From: Maribellus sp. YY47
Lineage (GTDB): Bacteria; Bacteroidota; Bacteroidia; Bacteroidales; Prolixibacteraceae
Direction: 5' to 3'
NCBI RefSeq assembly: GCF_023111095.1
Contig: NZ_JALGYW010000013.1
Span: 95,164 to 159,163, forward strand
Length of the DNA: 64,000 nt
Part shown: positions 44,880 through 53,977 of the stretch, in pieces
Numbering within the stretch: position 1 is the first letter of the stretch
Layout: the number at the start of each line of letters is the position of its first letter
Program-made: the position numbers and the translations under genes
Notes under the pieces: generated by a model
What the model saw: the letters and a program-made list of their open reading frames with translations, nothing else
What the model was told of the DNA's origin: nothing
The model's database searches: none

Positions 44880-46211
44880 ATGTTAAGAAATCGATTTACC
44901 AAAGTACTGATTTTTTTCGTTGCTATCCCATTTTTTAATAATGCTCAAACCCGTTCTCTGAGTTTGCAGGAAGCATTGAATCTGGCAGCGGAAAATAATC
45001 TGAACATCAAAAGTGCTGAAGCGCGTATAAACGCGGCTAAAGCCTCGTACCGGATGACCAATTCGGTTTTCCTTCCGGGAATTGAAGCCAGTCATACCGG
45101 CGTAAGTACCAACGATCCCCTTTCAGCTTTTGGATTTAAACTAAAACAGGAAATCGTTCAACAAGCCGATTTTGATCCGGCAAGATTGAATGATCCGGGA
45201 AGTTCGGAGAATTTCGGCACAAAACTCGAGATTCAGCAACCGCTGTTGAATCTGGATGGAATTTATGCCCGTAAAGCTGCCAAGAGCCAATTCGAAGCCA
45301 TGAACTACCAGGCAACACGCGTTCGGAAAAACATTGAGTATGAAGTAAAACGCGCTTATTTTATGCTGGAACTGGCAGAATCGTCGGTTGAAGTTTTGGG
45401 ACGATCGGTAAAAGTGGCCGAAGAAGCGCTTCGATTAACCAAAAACAACGAAGAGCAAGGCTTTGCGAAACATGCCGATGTGCTGGAGGCTTCGGTTCGA
45501 TATGAAGAACGTAACAATCAGCTTCAGGAAGCCAAAAACAACCGCGAAGCTGCGCACGATTTTCTGGCGCACTTGCTTGGGCTGGAATTCAGCGAACAAA
45601 TCACCACAACAGACTCACTGGTTCAACCTCCGGCTCAGTTGCTGAGCACTCAAACCGGGTACAGTATCGAAAATCGTTCGGATGTACTGGCATTTCAAAA
45701 ACAAATTGAAGCCGGCGAAAACATGGTTAAAAGCAATAAAATGAAGTTTGTGCCACGGGTGAACGCCTTTGGTGCCGTTGAATGGAACGACGACAAATTG
45801 CTGGGAACTTCGGCCAATAATTATATCGTGGGCGCATCGCTCAGCTGGAAATTATTTAACGGTTACAAAAATGCCGGAGCGGTTCAGCAATCCAGAGCAC
45901 AATTAGACGAAGCCAAATACAATTACCAGGATTACCTGTCTCAAAGCCAGATACAAGTAAACAATGCCATCAGAAAAGTAAACCTCAACTATAATCGTAT
46001 TCAATCGAGCAAATTGGCCAAAGAACAGGCGAATGAATCGTTGAGAATACGTACCAACCGATTTGAACAGGGACTTGAAAAAACAGCTGATTTGCTAATG
46101 TCGGAAGCCCTCGCATCGGGAAAAGAACTGGAATACATACAATCGATTTATAATTACAAGCAAGCCATTTTCGAAATGGAACTGCTCCTTGAAAAAGATA
46201 TTAACGAATAA
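44880..46211 (+). CDS. TolC-family outer-membrane efflux channel
   Basis: About 443 residues from the ATG at 44880; an earlier TTG at 44844 lies in the promoter. Signal peptide ends near FFNNAQT. Two OEP repeats are visible: ALNLAAENNLNIKSAEARINAAKASYRMTNSVFLPGIEASHTG and, in the second half, EAGENMVKSNKMKFVPRVNAFGAVEW, with coiled-coil helices (YEVKRAYFMLELAESSVEVLGRS). First gene of the operon; it forms the outer duct for the RND pump. Confidence 0.92.
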   Translation: MLRNRFTKVLIFFVAIPFFNNAQTRSLSLQEALNLAAENNLNIKSAEARINAAKASYRMTNSVFLPGIEASHTGVSTNDPLSAFGFKLKQEIVQQADFDPARLNDPGSSENFGTKLEIQQPLLNLDGIYARKAAKSQFEAMNYQATRVRKNIEYEVKRAYFMLELAESSVEVLGRSVKVAEEALRLTKNNEEQGFAKHADVLEASVRYEERNNQLQEAKNNREAAHDFLAHLLGLEFSEQITTTDSLVQPPAQLLSTQTGYSIENRSDVLAFQKQIEAGENMVKSNKMKFVPRVNAFGAVEWNDDKLLGTSANNYIVGASLSWKLFNGYKNAGAVQQSRAQLDEAKYNYQDYLSQSQIQVNNAIRKVNLNYNRIQSSKLAKEQANESLRIRTNRFEQGLEKTADLLMSEALASGKELEYIQSIYNYKQAIFEMELLLEKDINE

Positions 46212-46223
46212 AAGCCTTATAAA

Positions 46224-47318
46224 ATGAAAATGAAATCAATTAATAAAAACCTGCTCATCGCTGTAACTGCGATGGGATTATTTCTGGCCTCGTGTGGCCA
46301 TAAGGAACAAGCTGCAACAACCGAAAATACGAATAAAATTTCGGTAAAAATTGCCACTGCCCAACTGGAAGAATTTCCGATGGAAACCAGTTTTTCAGGG
46401 AAACTGGAAGCCGATAAACAAAGTAACCTGAGTACCCGGATCATGGGACAGATCACCTCCATCTATGTAAAACCCGGCCAGAAAGTAAATCAGGGCGATC
46501 TTTTAATTCAAATCCGAAACCAGGATATTCTGGCAAAAAAAGCGCAGGTTGAAGCCAACAAGGCAGAAGCCACAACGGCTTACGAAAGTGCTGAAAAGGA
46601 TCTGAAACGTTTTGAAGCGTTGCACGCATCTAACAGTGCATCAGACAAAGAATTGGACGATATGCGCACCCGTTTTCAAATGGCAAAAGCCCGTGTGTCG
46701 GCCGTTGAACAAATGGAACGCGAAGTAGAAGAAAACATCCGTTATTCTTCTATCAGGGCGCCGTACAGTGGCATTATTACCAGCAAATTTGTAACCGAAG
46801 GAGACATGGCAAATCCTGGAATGCCTTTACTCAGCATCGAAAGTCCCGCCTTGTGGAAAGTTTATGCACGTGTTCCGGAACTGGAAATTGCCAATGTTAA
46901 ATTGAACGATCCGGTAAAAGTACGCTTTACTGCTTTACCCGGAGTAGAAGTGGAAGGAACCGTTTCGGAAGTTAATCCTTCTTCTACGAATACAGGAAGT
47001 CAGTTTGAAGCCAAAATCTTATTAAATGCCGATGCTGCAAAATCTGTCGATTTGTACAGCGGAATGTTTGCAACTGTGCTTCACGAAAAAGGCACTCAGA
47101 AAATGATCCGTGTACCACAAAACAGCCTTGTTACACGCGGCCAGCTTGTTGGCCTGTATACCATCGGAACAAACAACAAAGCGTTGCTGCGCTGGGTACG
47201 CACGGGTAAAACGTATGGAGATTCCATCGAAATTCTTTCCGGATTAAACGATGGCGAAAAGTATGTTCTGTCGGGCGAAAGTAAATTATACGATGGAGCC
47301 ATTGTTGAAAATAAATAA
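46224..47318 (+). CDS. RND efflux periplasmic adaptor (membrane fusion protein)
   Basis: A 364-residue lipoprotein (lipobox LASC, Cys near residue 21). Order: beta-barrel start (SFSGKLEADKQSNLSTRIMGQITSIYVKPGQKVNQGDLLIQI, the biotinyl-lipoyl half), a helical hairpin (QVEANKAEATTAYESAEKDLKRFEAL), second lipoyl half (IRAPYSGIITSKFVTEGDMANPGMPLLSIE), then barrel and membrane-proximal domains. It bridges the TolC homologue and the RND pump; 12 bp from one and 9 bp to the other. Confidence 0.93.
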   Translation: MKMKSINKNLLIAVTAMGLFLASCGHKEQAATTENTNKISVKIATAQLEEFPMETSFSGKLEADKQSNLSTRIMGQITSIYVKPGQKVNQGDLLIQIRNQDILAKKAQVEANKAEATTAYESAEKDLKRFEALHASNSASDKELDDMRTRFQMAKARVSAVEQMEREVEENIRYSSIRAPYSGIITSKFVTEGDMANPGMPLLSIESPALWKVYARVPELEIANVKLNDPVKVRFTALPGVEVEGTVSEVNPSSTNTGSQFEAKILLNADAAKSVDLYSGMFATVLHEKGTQKMIRVPQNSLVTRGQLVGLYTIGTNNKALLRWVRTGKTYGDSIEILSGLNDGEKYVLSGESKLYDGAIVENK

Positions 47319-47327
47319 GCAAGAAAG

Positions 47328-50300
47328 ATGAAGACAGGATTTTCTGGCGGAATAGCCAAAGCATTTATAAACTCAAAGCTGACGCCACTTCTGATGATTG
47401 CCTTCATGGCCATTGGAATCTACAGCTCATATCTTACACCCCGGGAGGAAGAACCGCAGATCGATGTACCGATTGCCGACATTCTTTTCCGTTATCCGGG
47501 TGCAAGTCCGAAAGAAATTGAATCGCGTGTAATGCAGCCACTAGAAAAAGTGGTCGCTAATATTCCGGGTGTTGAATATGTGTATTCAAACTGTATGCCC
47601 GGCCAGGCAATGATGATTGTGCAGTTTTATGTGGGCGAAGACATTGAACGCTCGCTGGTAAAAATGTACAACGAGATTATGAAACACATGGACGAGATGC
47701 CCAAAGGCACTTCTCTCCCACTCGTTAAAACACGCTCTATCGACGATGTTCCGGTGTTGGGGTTTACGCTTTGGAGTGAAAACTACGACGACTATCAATT
47801 AAAACGTATTGCGCAAGAACTGAACAACGAAATAGAACAGGTTGAAAACGTTTCGGAAACCAAAGTGATTGGCGGACGCTCACGTGAGATCAGAGTTGTT
47901 TTAAACAACGAATTAATGGCAGCCGCACATGTGGATGCCTTAATGATTGCACAGCAAATTCAACTGGCAAACGGGCAGTTCCAGGCCGGAAGTTTTGATA
48001 AAAATGATACAGAATACCTGGTGGAAGCCGGCGATTTTTTGAAATCATCAGAAGATGTGGAAAACCTGGTAGTTGGCATTAATGGTGGAAACCCGGTTTA
48101 CCTAAAGCAGGTTGCCCAAATCATCGACGGGCCAGAAGAGCCAATTCAATACGTTCAGTTTGGATATGCAAAAATGGATCCGGAGCGTGAGAATCACCCC
48201 GGAGAATATCCTGCAGTAACCATTTCAGTGGCAAAACGCCGCGGAGCTGATGCGATGCACGTTTCGGATAAAATTCTGACCAAACTGGAATTACTAAAAA
48301 AAGACCTTATTCCTGAAGATGTGACGGTAACTGTAACCCGAAATTATGGGGAAACAGCATCGCATAAAGTTTCTGAATTGCTGTTACACCTTTTGGTTGC
48401 AATCGGCGCAGTAACTGCTTTAGTAATGCTGGCCATGGGCTGGCGCGGAGGTCTGGTTGTATTTATATCGGTGCCGATTACGTTCGCACTTACCATGTTC
48501 AGCTACTATTTCCTTGATTATACGCTGAACCGAATTTCGCTCTTTGCTCTGGTGTTTGTTACCGGGATCGTAGTTGACGACTCGATCATTATTGCCGAAA
48601 ACATGCACCGCCATTTTAAAATGAAAAAACTGCCTTTTATTCAGGCAGCTATCCGTTCGATCGACGAAGTAGGTAACCCTACCATTCTAGCAACATTTAC
48701 GGTAATTGCAGCCGTACTGCCGATGGTGTTTGTAAGCGGTTTGATGGGGCCTTATATGAGCCCGATGCCAATTGGAGCTTCCATCGCGATGATCTTTTCA
48801 TTGCTGGTAGCACTGACCATTACTCCCTACCTCGCCTACCGCTTACTTCGTCACGATAAAAAAGGACACGAAGAGAAAGAATTCCGTATGGAAGATTCCA
48901 TCATCTACAAATTATATAAAAGAACCATCAATCCGATGTTGGAATCAGGATGGAAACGATGGGGATTCATTATCGGTGTTGCTGTTTTATTGTTTGGATC
49001 GATGACTTTGGTTTATTTCAAACTGGTAGCGGTGAAAATGCTTCCGTTTGACAATAAAAACGAATTCCAGGTGATTATCGATATGCCGGAAGGAACCACG
49101 CTGGAACGCACTGCTGCAGTAACCAAAGAACTGGCTTCCTATATCGCGGAACAAGACAATGTGCTCGATTACCAGAGCTATGTTGGAACTGCATCTCCAA
49201 TGAATTTCAACGGGCTGGTGCGTCACTACGACATGCGTCAGGGATCGAACGTTGCCGATATTCAGGTGAATTTAACGCATAAGACTGACCGTAAGCTTCA
49301 GAGCCATGATATTGCCAAAGCCATCCGTCCCGGATTGCAGGAGATTGGCAAAAAATACAATGCTAACGTAAAAGTAGTGGAAGTTCCGCCCGGACCTCCG
49401 GTATTATCCACCATGGTGGCAGAAATTTATGGTCCCGATGAAGAAGTTCAGATGAACATTGCAGAGCAGGTAAAAGGTTTGTTCGCGCAAACTGCCGATA
49501 TGGTAGATATCGACTGGTATCCGGAAGATGACCAGGTCGAATACAAATTCAATGTACTGAAAGAAAAAGCCGCATTGTACGGGCTTTCAACACAACAAAT
49601 TACGCAAAGTCTGGCAATGGCATTGGGCGGACAGGAAGTGGCGCAGTTGTACCAGGAAAACGAATACAAACAGATTGGAATTAAACTTCGACTGGATGAA
49701 AAAGGTCGGTCGGGAGTAAACGATCTGAAGAAAATAAACATCATGAGTCCGATGGGACAAATGGTTTCACTTGGCGATGTAGTGGAAGTAGAGAAAGGTT
49801 TGCAGGACAAAAGCATCTACCGCAAAAATCAACGCCGGGTGGTTTATGTTACTGCCGATGTAGCGGGTAAACTGGAAAGTCCGGTTTACGGAATTCTCAG
49901 TATCTCTGATGAATTAAAAGGCATCAAATTACCCGAAGGCTACGCTTTGAACGAAGAATTCACAGAACAACCATTCTCTGAAGAAAATTACAGTTTGAAA
50001 TGGGACGGTGAATGGCAGATTACATACGAGGTTTTCCGAGATTTGGGAACCGCTTTTGCAGTGGTATTGGTAGTTATTTACCTGTTGATCATCGGTTGGT
50101 TCCAGGATTTCAAAGTACCAATCGTTATGATGATCGCTATTCCTTTATCACTGGTTGGTATCCTTGTCGGACACTGGCTGATGGGAGCTTTCTTCACTGC
50201 CACATCCATGATTGGATTGATTGCGTTGGCGGGTATAATGGTCCGAAACTCGATACTGCTTATCGACTTTATAAACCTGCGGCTTGCCGATGGAATTCCG

Positions 50301-50564
50301 CTGAAAGAAGCCATTATTGAGGCTGGTGCTGTTCGTACCACCCCTATTCTGTTAACAGCAGGTGCCGTGGCCATCGGAGCAGTAATCATCCTGTTTGACC
50401 CGATTTTCCAAGGCTTGGCCATTTCGCTCATAGGAGGTACCATTGCCTCTACATTCTTAACGCTGGTAATCGTTCCGCTTATCTATTTCATGACTGAAAA
50501 GAAAAAGTATCCTGTGGAACCGGCGGAAGTTACGATAACAGACAAAATAACAACTAACGAATAA
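47328..50564 (+). CDS. RND-family efflux permease (AcrB/MexB-type fold)
   Basis: A 1078-residue inner-membrane pump. N-terminal helix (SKLTPLLMIAFMAIGIYSSYLTPREEEPQIDVP), porter domain (GRSREIRVVLNNELMAA), a TM4 pair of acids in FALVFVTGIVVDDSIIIAENMHRHFK for proton relay, and the second half with IYLLIIGWFQDFKVPIVMMIAIPLSLVGILVGH and IALAGIMVRNSILLIDFINLR. The family members nearest in pattern export organic or hydrophobic compounds rather than metal ions (no metal-type residues seen). Substrate unknown. Confidence 0.93.
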   Translation: MKTGFSGGIAKAFINSKLTPLLMIAFMAIGIYSSYLTPREEEPQIDVPIADILFRYPGASPKEIESRVMQPLEKVVANIPGVEYVYSNCMPGQAMMIVQFYVGEDIERSLVKMYNEIMKHMDEMPKGTSLPLVKTRSIDDVPVLGFTLWSENYDDYQLKRIAQELNNEIEQVENVSETKVIGGRSREIRVVLNNELMAAAHVDALMIAQQIQLANGQFQAGSFDKNDTEYLVEAGDFLKSSEDVENLVVGINGGNPVYLKQVAQIIDGPEEPIQYVQFGYAKMDPERENHPGEYPAVTISVAKRRGADAMHVSDKILTKLELLKKDLIPEDVTVTVTRNYGETASHKVSELLLHLLVAIGAVTALVMLAMGWRGGLVVFISVPITFALTMFSYYFLDYTLNRISLFALVFVTGIVVDDSIIIAENMHRHFKMKKLPFIQAAIRSIDEVGNPTILATFTVIAAVLPMVFVSGLMGPYMSPMPIGASIAMIFSLLVALTITPYLAYRLLRHDKKGHEEKEFRMEDSIIYKLYKRTINPMLESGWKRWGFIIGVAVLLFGSMTLVYFKLVAVKMLPFDNKNEFQVIIDMPEGTTLERTAAVTKELASYIAEQDNVLDYQSYVGTASPMNFNGLVRHYDMRQGSNVADIQVNLTHKTDRKLQSHDIAKAIRPGLQEIGKKYNANVKVVEVPPGPPVLSTMVAEIYGPDEEVQMNIAEQVKGLFAQTADMVDIDWYPEDDQVEYKFNVLKEKAALYGLSTQQITQSLAMALGGQEVAQLYQENEYKQIGIKLRLDEKGRSGVNDLKKINIMSPMGQMVSLGDVVEVEKGLQDKSIYRKNQRRVVYVTADVAGKLESPVYGILSISDELKGIKLPEGYALNEEFTEQPFSEENYSLKWDGEWQITYEVFRDLGTAFAVVLVVIYLLIIGWFQDFKVPIVMMIAIPLSLVGILVGHWLMGAFFTATSMIGLIALAGIMVRNSILLIDFINLRLADGIPLKEAIIEAGAVRTTPILLTAGAVAIGAVIILFDPIFQGLAISLIGGTIASTFLTLVIVPLIYFMTEKKKYPVEPAEVTITDKITTNE

Positions 50565-50568
50565 AACT

Positions 50569-50877
50569 ATGAAGTTTGTAATGATTCAATGTGTGGAAGC
50601 ACATCACCACAATCTGGCTCATATCCTTGACCAGCTCCACATAAACTCGTACAGCGAAACCGAAGTGGAGGGTTTTATGAAAGATGTGGAGGGTAAAAAA
50701 GAAATCTCGAACTGGTTTGGATCGATGAAACGTCCGTACCGCTACATTATTTCCTTCACATTTTTGGAAGAAGACAAAGCAGAAGAATTAATGCGAAGGG
50801 TTCAGGAATTCAATGATTCCGTAGAAAGAATAAGCCCGATTAACGCTTACATTATGAATGTAGAGAAATATGTTTAA
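50569..50877 (+). CDS. PII-like / DUF3240-type small protein
   Basis: A 102-residue protein with a ferredoxin-like alpha/beta pattern (MKFVMIQCVEAHHHNLAHILDQLHINSYSETEVEGF, then YRYIISFTFLEEDKAEELMRRVQEFNDSV and a final strand INAYIMNVEKYV). It resembles the PII/CutA superfamily members (DUF3240-like) encoded next to some RND pumps. The gap to the pump gene is 4 bp. It may bind a ligand or the transporter; the role is unknown. Confidence 0.72.
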   Translation: MKFVMIQCVEAHHHNLAHILDQLHINSYSETEVEGFMKDVEGKKEISNWFGSMKRPYRYIISFTFLEEDKAEELMRRVQEFNDSVERISPINAYIMNVEKYV

Positions 50878-50892
50878 CGAAAATAAAGAATC

Positions 50893-51075
50893 ATGAGGGA
50901 GAGAATCATACGCGCGGTAGCCGGAACCTTTGTTCTGGTGAGCATTCTTTTGGCAATTTTTGTTCATATCTACTGGCTGGGGCTGGCAGTGTTTGTAGGC
51001 ATAAACCTGCTTCAGTCGTCCCTGACAAAATTTTGTCCGCTTGAATACTTTTTGAAAAAAGGGGGAATTCAATAG
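50893..51075 (+). CDS. DUF2892 (YgaP-like) membrane protein
   Basis: A 60-residue protein with two hydrophobic helices (VAGTFVLVSILLAIFVHIYWLGLAVFVGINLLQS) and the DUF2892 signature FCPLEYFLKK at the C-terminus. The family is otherwise found fused to rhodanese domains or as an inner-membrane partner. It ends the efflux operon, 15 bp after the PII-like gene, and is followed by a terminator. Confidence 0.82.
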   Translation: MRERIIRAVAGTFVLVSILLAIFVHIYWLGLAVFVGINLLQSSLTKFCPLEYFLKKGGIQ

Positions 51076-51097
51076 TAGCATTTGGTTTTTTGATAAG

Positions 51098-51138
51098 TAA
51101 AAGGTTGGTGATTCATTTCATCAGCCTTTTCTTTTTTG
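51098..51138 (+). terminator. Terminator of the RND efflux operon
   Basis: A hairpin of about 11 pairs between AAAAGGTTGGTGA and TCATCAGCCTTTT (including G-T pairs) with a short loop, followed by a T-rich run ending near 51138. Confidence 0.7.
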
Positions 51139-51301
51139 TGTTTTTTCCAAAATAAATACCTCCCTTCAATTTCAACATATTGCACATTTCAAGTCCAATA
51201 CTTCTCCCCTGATGTAGCTCAGCCAAATTCACAAATCCACCATTGGAAACAACAAATAAGAACATTCAACACCTGGAAAAAACACCGAATCAAAAATAAA
51301 T

Positions 51302-51342
51302 CATATTGCACATATGTTTATTAATAATTTACTTTATCTTTG
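51302..51342 (+). promoter_or_regulatory. Promoter and repeated motif ahead of the NifX-like cluster
   Basis: CATATTGCACAT occurs at 51176-51187 and again at 51302-51313, where it extends to CATATTGCACATATG (5-bp arms CATAT/ATATG). The second copy lies 21 bp upstream of an exact -7 element TATCTTTG (51335-51342), about where a regulator would act on this promoter. The rest of the 305-bp gap holds the efflux-operon terminator and nothing else I recognise. Confidence 0.6.
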
Positions 51343-51380
51343 TTTAAGACTTTCAAATTAATGAATTCAAAGATACTACC

Positions 51381-51701
51381 ATGAAGACGATCATAACATC
51401 CAAAGGGAATGATTTACAATCGGTATTTGACCCAAAATTTGGGCGTGCCGGATGGTTTTGTGTATACGACAACGAAACCCGATCAACTCATTTTATTGAA
51501 AACAGTTTTAAAAATGTAAATGGAGGAGCCGGAACAAAAACCTCGGAGATGGCAGCTGAGTTAGGAGCTGCGCAAGTGATTTCGGGTGATTTTGGCCCCA
51601 AAGCAAGAACCATGCTCGAAAAATTCAAAATACAAATGATTATTCTGGAAGAGGAAGGTCAAAGTGTCCAGAAAATTATCGACAAGATCAATAAAGATTA
51701 G
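51381..51701 (+). CDS. NifX/NifB-C-type (dinitrogenase cofactor biosynthesis family) protein
   Basis: A 106-residue NifX-fold protein (RNase H-like). Pattern: DLQSVFDPKFGRAGWFCVYDNETRS, FIENSFKNVNGGAGTKTSEMAAELGAAQVISGDFGPKARTMLEKF, IQMIILEEEGQSVQKIIDKI. Relatives bind metal-sulfur cofactors: NafY/NifX in nitrogenase maturation and the orange protein (ORP) of Desulfovibrio. No nitrogenase genes are present. First gene of the cluster; upstream motif and -7 element belong to it. Confidence 0.82.
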   Translation: MKTIITSKGNDLQSVFDPKFGRAGWFCVYDNETRSTHFIENSFKNVNGGAGTKTSEMAAELGAAQVISGDFGPKARTMLEKFKIQMIILEEEGQSVQKIIDKINKD

Positions 51702-51731
51702 AATTAATAACAGCATTTAAGAACTATCGAT

Positions 51732-52073
51732 ATGAGAAAAAAAATTGCAATACCCGTTGACCAAAACCACATTCTTGACGGGCATTTCGGACACTGTCAG
51801 TATTTTTCGTTACTGACCCTGGACGATCAACAAATTGTTGAAGAAGAAACTGTCACTCCTCCCCCTCACGAACCCGGTTTGCTCCCCAAATGGCTGGCGC
51901 AACAGGGAGTTACCGATGTTCTGGCTGGCGGAATGGGACAAAAAGCCATCGAAATTTTTAAATACAACGATGTGAATGTTTTTGTGGGAGCGCCCAAATT
52001 ACCAGCCCGCGAGCTAACCAAAGGATTTCTTGATGGAACCATCAGTTTTACGACCAACTACTGTGACCATTAA
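51732..52073 (+). CDS. Second NifX-type protein (MTH1175/ORP-associated subgroup)
   Basis: A 113-residue NifX-fold protein. KIAIPVDQNHILDGHFGHCQYFSLL, then the motif PPPHEPGLLPKWLAQQG and VLAGGMGQKAIEIF are typical of NifX-like proteins that lie beside ferredoxin-MinD ATPases. Cys and His residues (GHC in the first part, CDH at the end) could bind metal. Its ATG follows AACTATCGAT, much like the AACTATCGGT before the first MinD-type gene. 30 bp after the previous gene. Confidence 0.85.
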   Translation: MRKKIAIPVDQNHILDGHFGHCQYFSLLTLDDQQIVEEETVTPPPHEPGLLPKWLAQQGVTDVLAGGMGQKAIEIFKYNDVNVFVGAPKLPARELTKGFLDGTISFTTNYCDH

Positions 52074-52139
52074 TATATTGTTTTTTAAAACCGGAAAGTA
52101 GAACCTTATAGTCCGGATTTGAATTAGCTACTGAGAATT

Positions 52140-52170
52140 TCCCCGGAATAATATTTCGGGGATTTCTTTT
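52140..52170 (+). terminator. Hairpin and T-run between NifX-like and MinD-like genes
   Basis: TCCCCGGAA pairs with TTTCGGGGA (9 pairs incl. one G-T, 5-nt loop, 52140-52162), followed by TTTCTTTT. It may partially end transcription after the two NifX-like genes, letting fewer transcripts continue. Confidence 0.7.
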
Positions 52171-52215
52171 AGCCGAAAAACAGCTGTAATAAACAGACAC
52201 CTAAAAACTATCGGT

Positions 52216-53097
52216 ATGCGTATTGCTATAGCGAGCGGTAAGGGAGGAACCGGCAAAACAACGGTTGCGGTTAACCTCTATTACCAGCTTTCAAAATATT
52301 TGGAGAACCAGGTCCAGCTGATCGATTGCGATGTAGAAGAGCCCAACGACCTTCTTTTTATTCCTAAGGCTGAAAAATCCAATACAAACAAGGTCTATTC
52401 ATTAGTTCCTAAAATTGACAGAGAGAAATGTACTTTTTGTAAAAAATGTTCCGAATGGTGCGAATTCAACGCCATCAGTATTGTTAAGAACCTGAAATTT
52501 GCCGAGGTCAACAAAGACCTTTGCCACTCGTGTGGCGCCTGCTCTGTTGCCTGCAATTTTGATGCTATCAGCGAATACCAGAATCCGATTGGGACCATTT
52601 CGGAATATACAACCACCTTTGGATCGGGCGTTATTGAAGGCCGGCTCGAAATCGGATCTTCCATGCAAACATCACTGATTCGGGCACTAAAAAAGCAGAC
52701 GAACAACCCAGAGATGCTTCAATTACTCGATGCTCCACCGGGAACCAGTTGCCCGGTTGTCGAAACGGTTTCAGGCGCAGCTTATGTCATTTTGGTAACC
52801 GAACCCACTCCTTTTGGCGAATATGATTTAATGCTGACTGTGGAGTTACTAAACGATCTTAAAATTCCTTTTGGAGTAATCGTGAACAAAGCCGGACTGG
52901 GGAATCATTCGGTTTACGAATTTCTAAACAAAAACAAAATCGAATTGATCGGCGAAATACCTTTTTCAAAGGAATTTGCGGTCAATTATTCGCGCGGAGC
53001 ACTATTAGATCAGATTTCGGAAGAGATGGAGATTTTTTATCAATCGACTGCTGAACGACTGCTGGAGTTAACCGGAATCAGAAAATTAAACAACTGA
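52216..53097 (+). CDS. MinD/Mrp-type P-loop ATPase with inserted 2x[4Fe-4S] ferredoxin domain (first)
   Basis: A 293-residue deviant-Walker ATPase: N-terminal GKGGTGKTT, then a ferredoxin domain with two CxxCxxCxxxC sets (Cys72, 75, 78, 82 and 103, 106, 109, 113), then the MinD body (LLDAPPGTSCPVVETVSGAAYVILVTEPTPFGEYDL, VIVNKAGLGNHSVYEF). Such proteins accompany NifX-like proteins in the ORP operons of Desulfovibrio, where the two ATPases form a complex. It probably inserts or carries metal-sulfur clusters. Only 4 bp separates it from the second ATPase. Confidence 0.88.
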   Translation: MRIAIASGKGGTGKTTVAVNLYYQLSKYLENQVQLIDCDVEEPNDLLFIPKAEKSNTNKVYSLVPKIDREKCTFCKKCSEWCEFNAISIVKNLKFAEVNKDLCHSCGACSVACNFDAISEYQNPIGTISEYTTTFGSGVIEGRLEIGSSMQTSLIRALKKQTNNPEMLQLLDAPPGTSCPVVETVSGAAYVILVTEPTPFGEYDLMLTVELLNDLKIPFGVIVNKAGLGNHSVYEFLNKNKIELIGEIPFSKEFAVNYSRGALLDQISEEMEIFYQSTAERLLELTGIRKLNN

Positions 53098-53101
53098 GCA
53101 A

Positions 53102-53977
53102 ATGAAGGAAATTGCAATAGTAAGTGGAAAGGGAGGAGCCGGAAAAACCAGTATTACAGCGGCATTGGCTTCGTTGGCAAGCAACGCAGTGTTTTGCGAT
53201 AACGATGTGGATGCAGCCGATTTACATCTTATTTTTCAACCGAGCATTCAGGAAATCCATGCATTCAACAGTGGTTCTTTCGCGAAAATTGATCCTGAAA
53301 AATGCACAAAATGTGGTTTGTGTGAATCTTCCTGTCGTTTTGACGCCATACACACAAACACCGATTCGTTTCCAGAAGTAAATCCCTTTCAATGCGAAGG
53401 ATGCCGTTTGTGTGCAAGAATTTGCCCGGCAGAAGCCATTTCGGTTACCGAAAATTTCAATAACCAGTGGTTTGTTTCCGACACCCGCTTTGGGAAAATG
53501 GTTCATGCTAAAATGGGCCCGGGAGAGGATAACTCCGGACATTTGGTGACGCACATTCGTGAACGCGCAAAAGAAATAGCACGATCGGCAAAAGCCGATT
53601 TTTTGTTGAACGATGGCCCTCCCGGAATTGGATGCGCTGCCATTGCTTCCATAACCGGAACGGATGTGGTTTTGCTGGTGATCGAGCCAACAGTTTCGGG
53701 GCTGCACGATGCCAGGCGTTTAAAAAAGCTGGTCGATTCATTCAAAATTCCGATGTTTGCAGTGATTAACAAATGCGATATCAACCCGGAAATGACAAGC
53801 GTTGTGGAGGATTTTCTGCAAAAAAATGGTATTCGCTTACTGGGAAAAATACCGTTCGACAGATTAATGGTGGAATCGATGGTACACAGCCAGACCATGA
53901 TGGAATACGCTGCCGAGTCTGAAACGGGAAAAGAGCTTCAGCATATCTGGAGAAAACTAAACGAAAAAGTACAATGA
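53102..53977 (+). CDS. MinD/Mrp-type P-loop ATPase with ferredoxin domain (second)
   Basis: A 291-residue paralogue of the previous gene: GKGGAGKTS, cysteines 68, 71, 74, 78 and 98, 101, 104, 108 (CTKCGLCESSCRF and CEGCRLCARICPA), MinD body with NDGPPGIGCAAIASITGTDVVLLVIEPTVSGLHDA and AVINKCDIN. Tandem pairs of this type act together. Its TGA overlaps the ATG of the metallo-hydrolase by 4 bp (ATGA), which couples their translation. Confidence 0.88.
   Translation: MKEIAIVSGKGGAGKTSITAALASLASNAVFCDNDVDAADLHLIFQPSIQEIHAFNSGSFAKIDPEKCTKCGLCESSCRFDAIHTNTDSFPEVNPFQCEGCRLCARICPAEAISVTENFNNQWFVSDTRFGKMVHAKMGPGEDNSGHLVTHIRERAKEIARSAKADFLLNDGPPGIGCAAIASITGTDVVLLVIEPTVSGLHDARRLKKLVDSFKIPMFAVINKCDINPEMTSVVEDFLQKNGIRLLGKIPFDRLMVESMVHSQTMMEYAAESETGKELQHIWRKLNEKVQ

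Noticed and set aside
51136..51324. Plus-strand 62-codon frame before the NifX-like cluster
   Set aside because: Begins within the terminator region and overlaps the repeated motif; no family pattern.
51381..52073. NifX-like genes taken as evidence for nitrogen fixation
   Set aside because: No nifHDK, nifEN or nifB genes are nearby and the partner genes are ORP-type, so a nitrogenase role is not supported.
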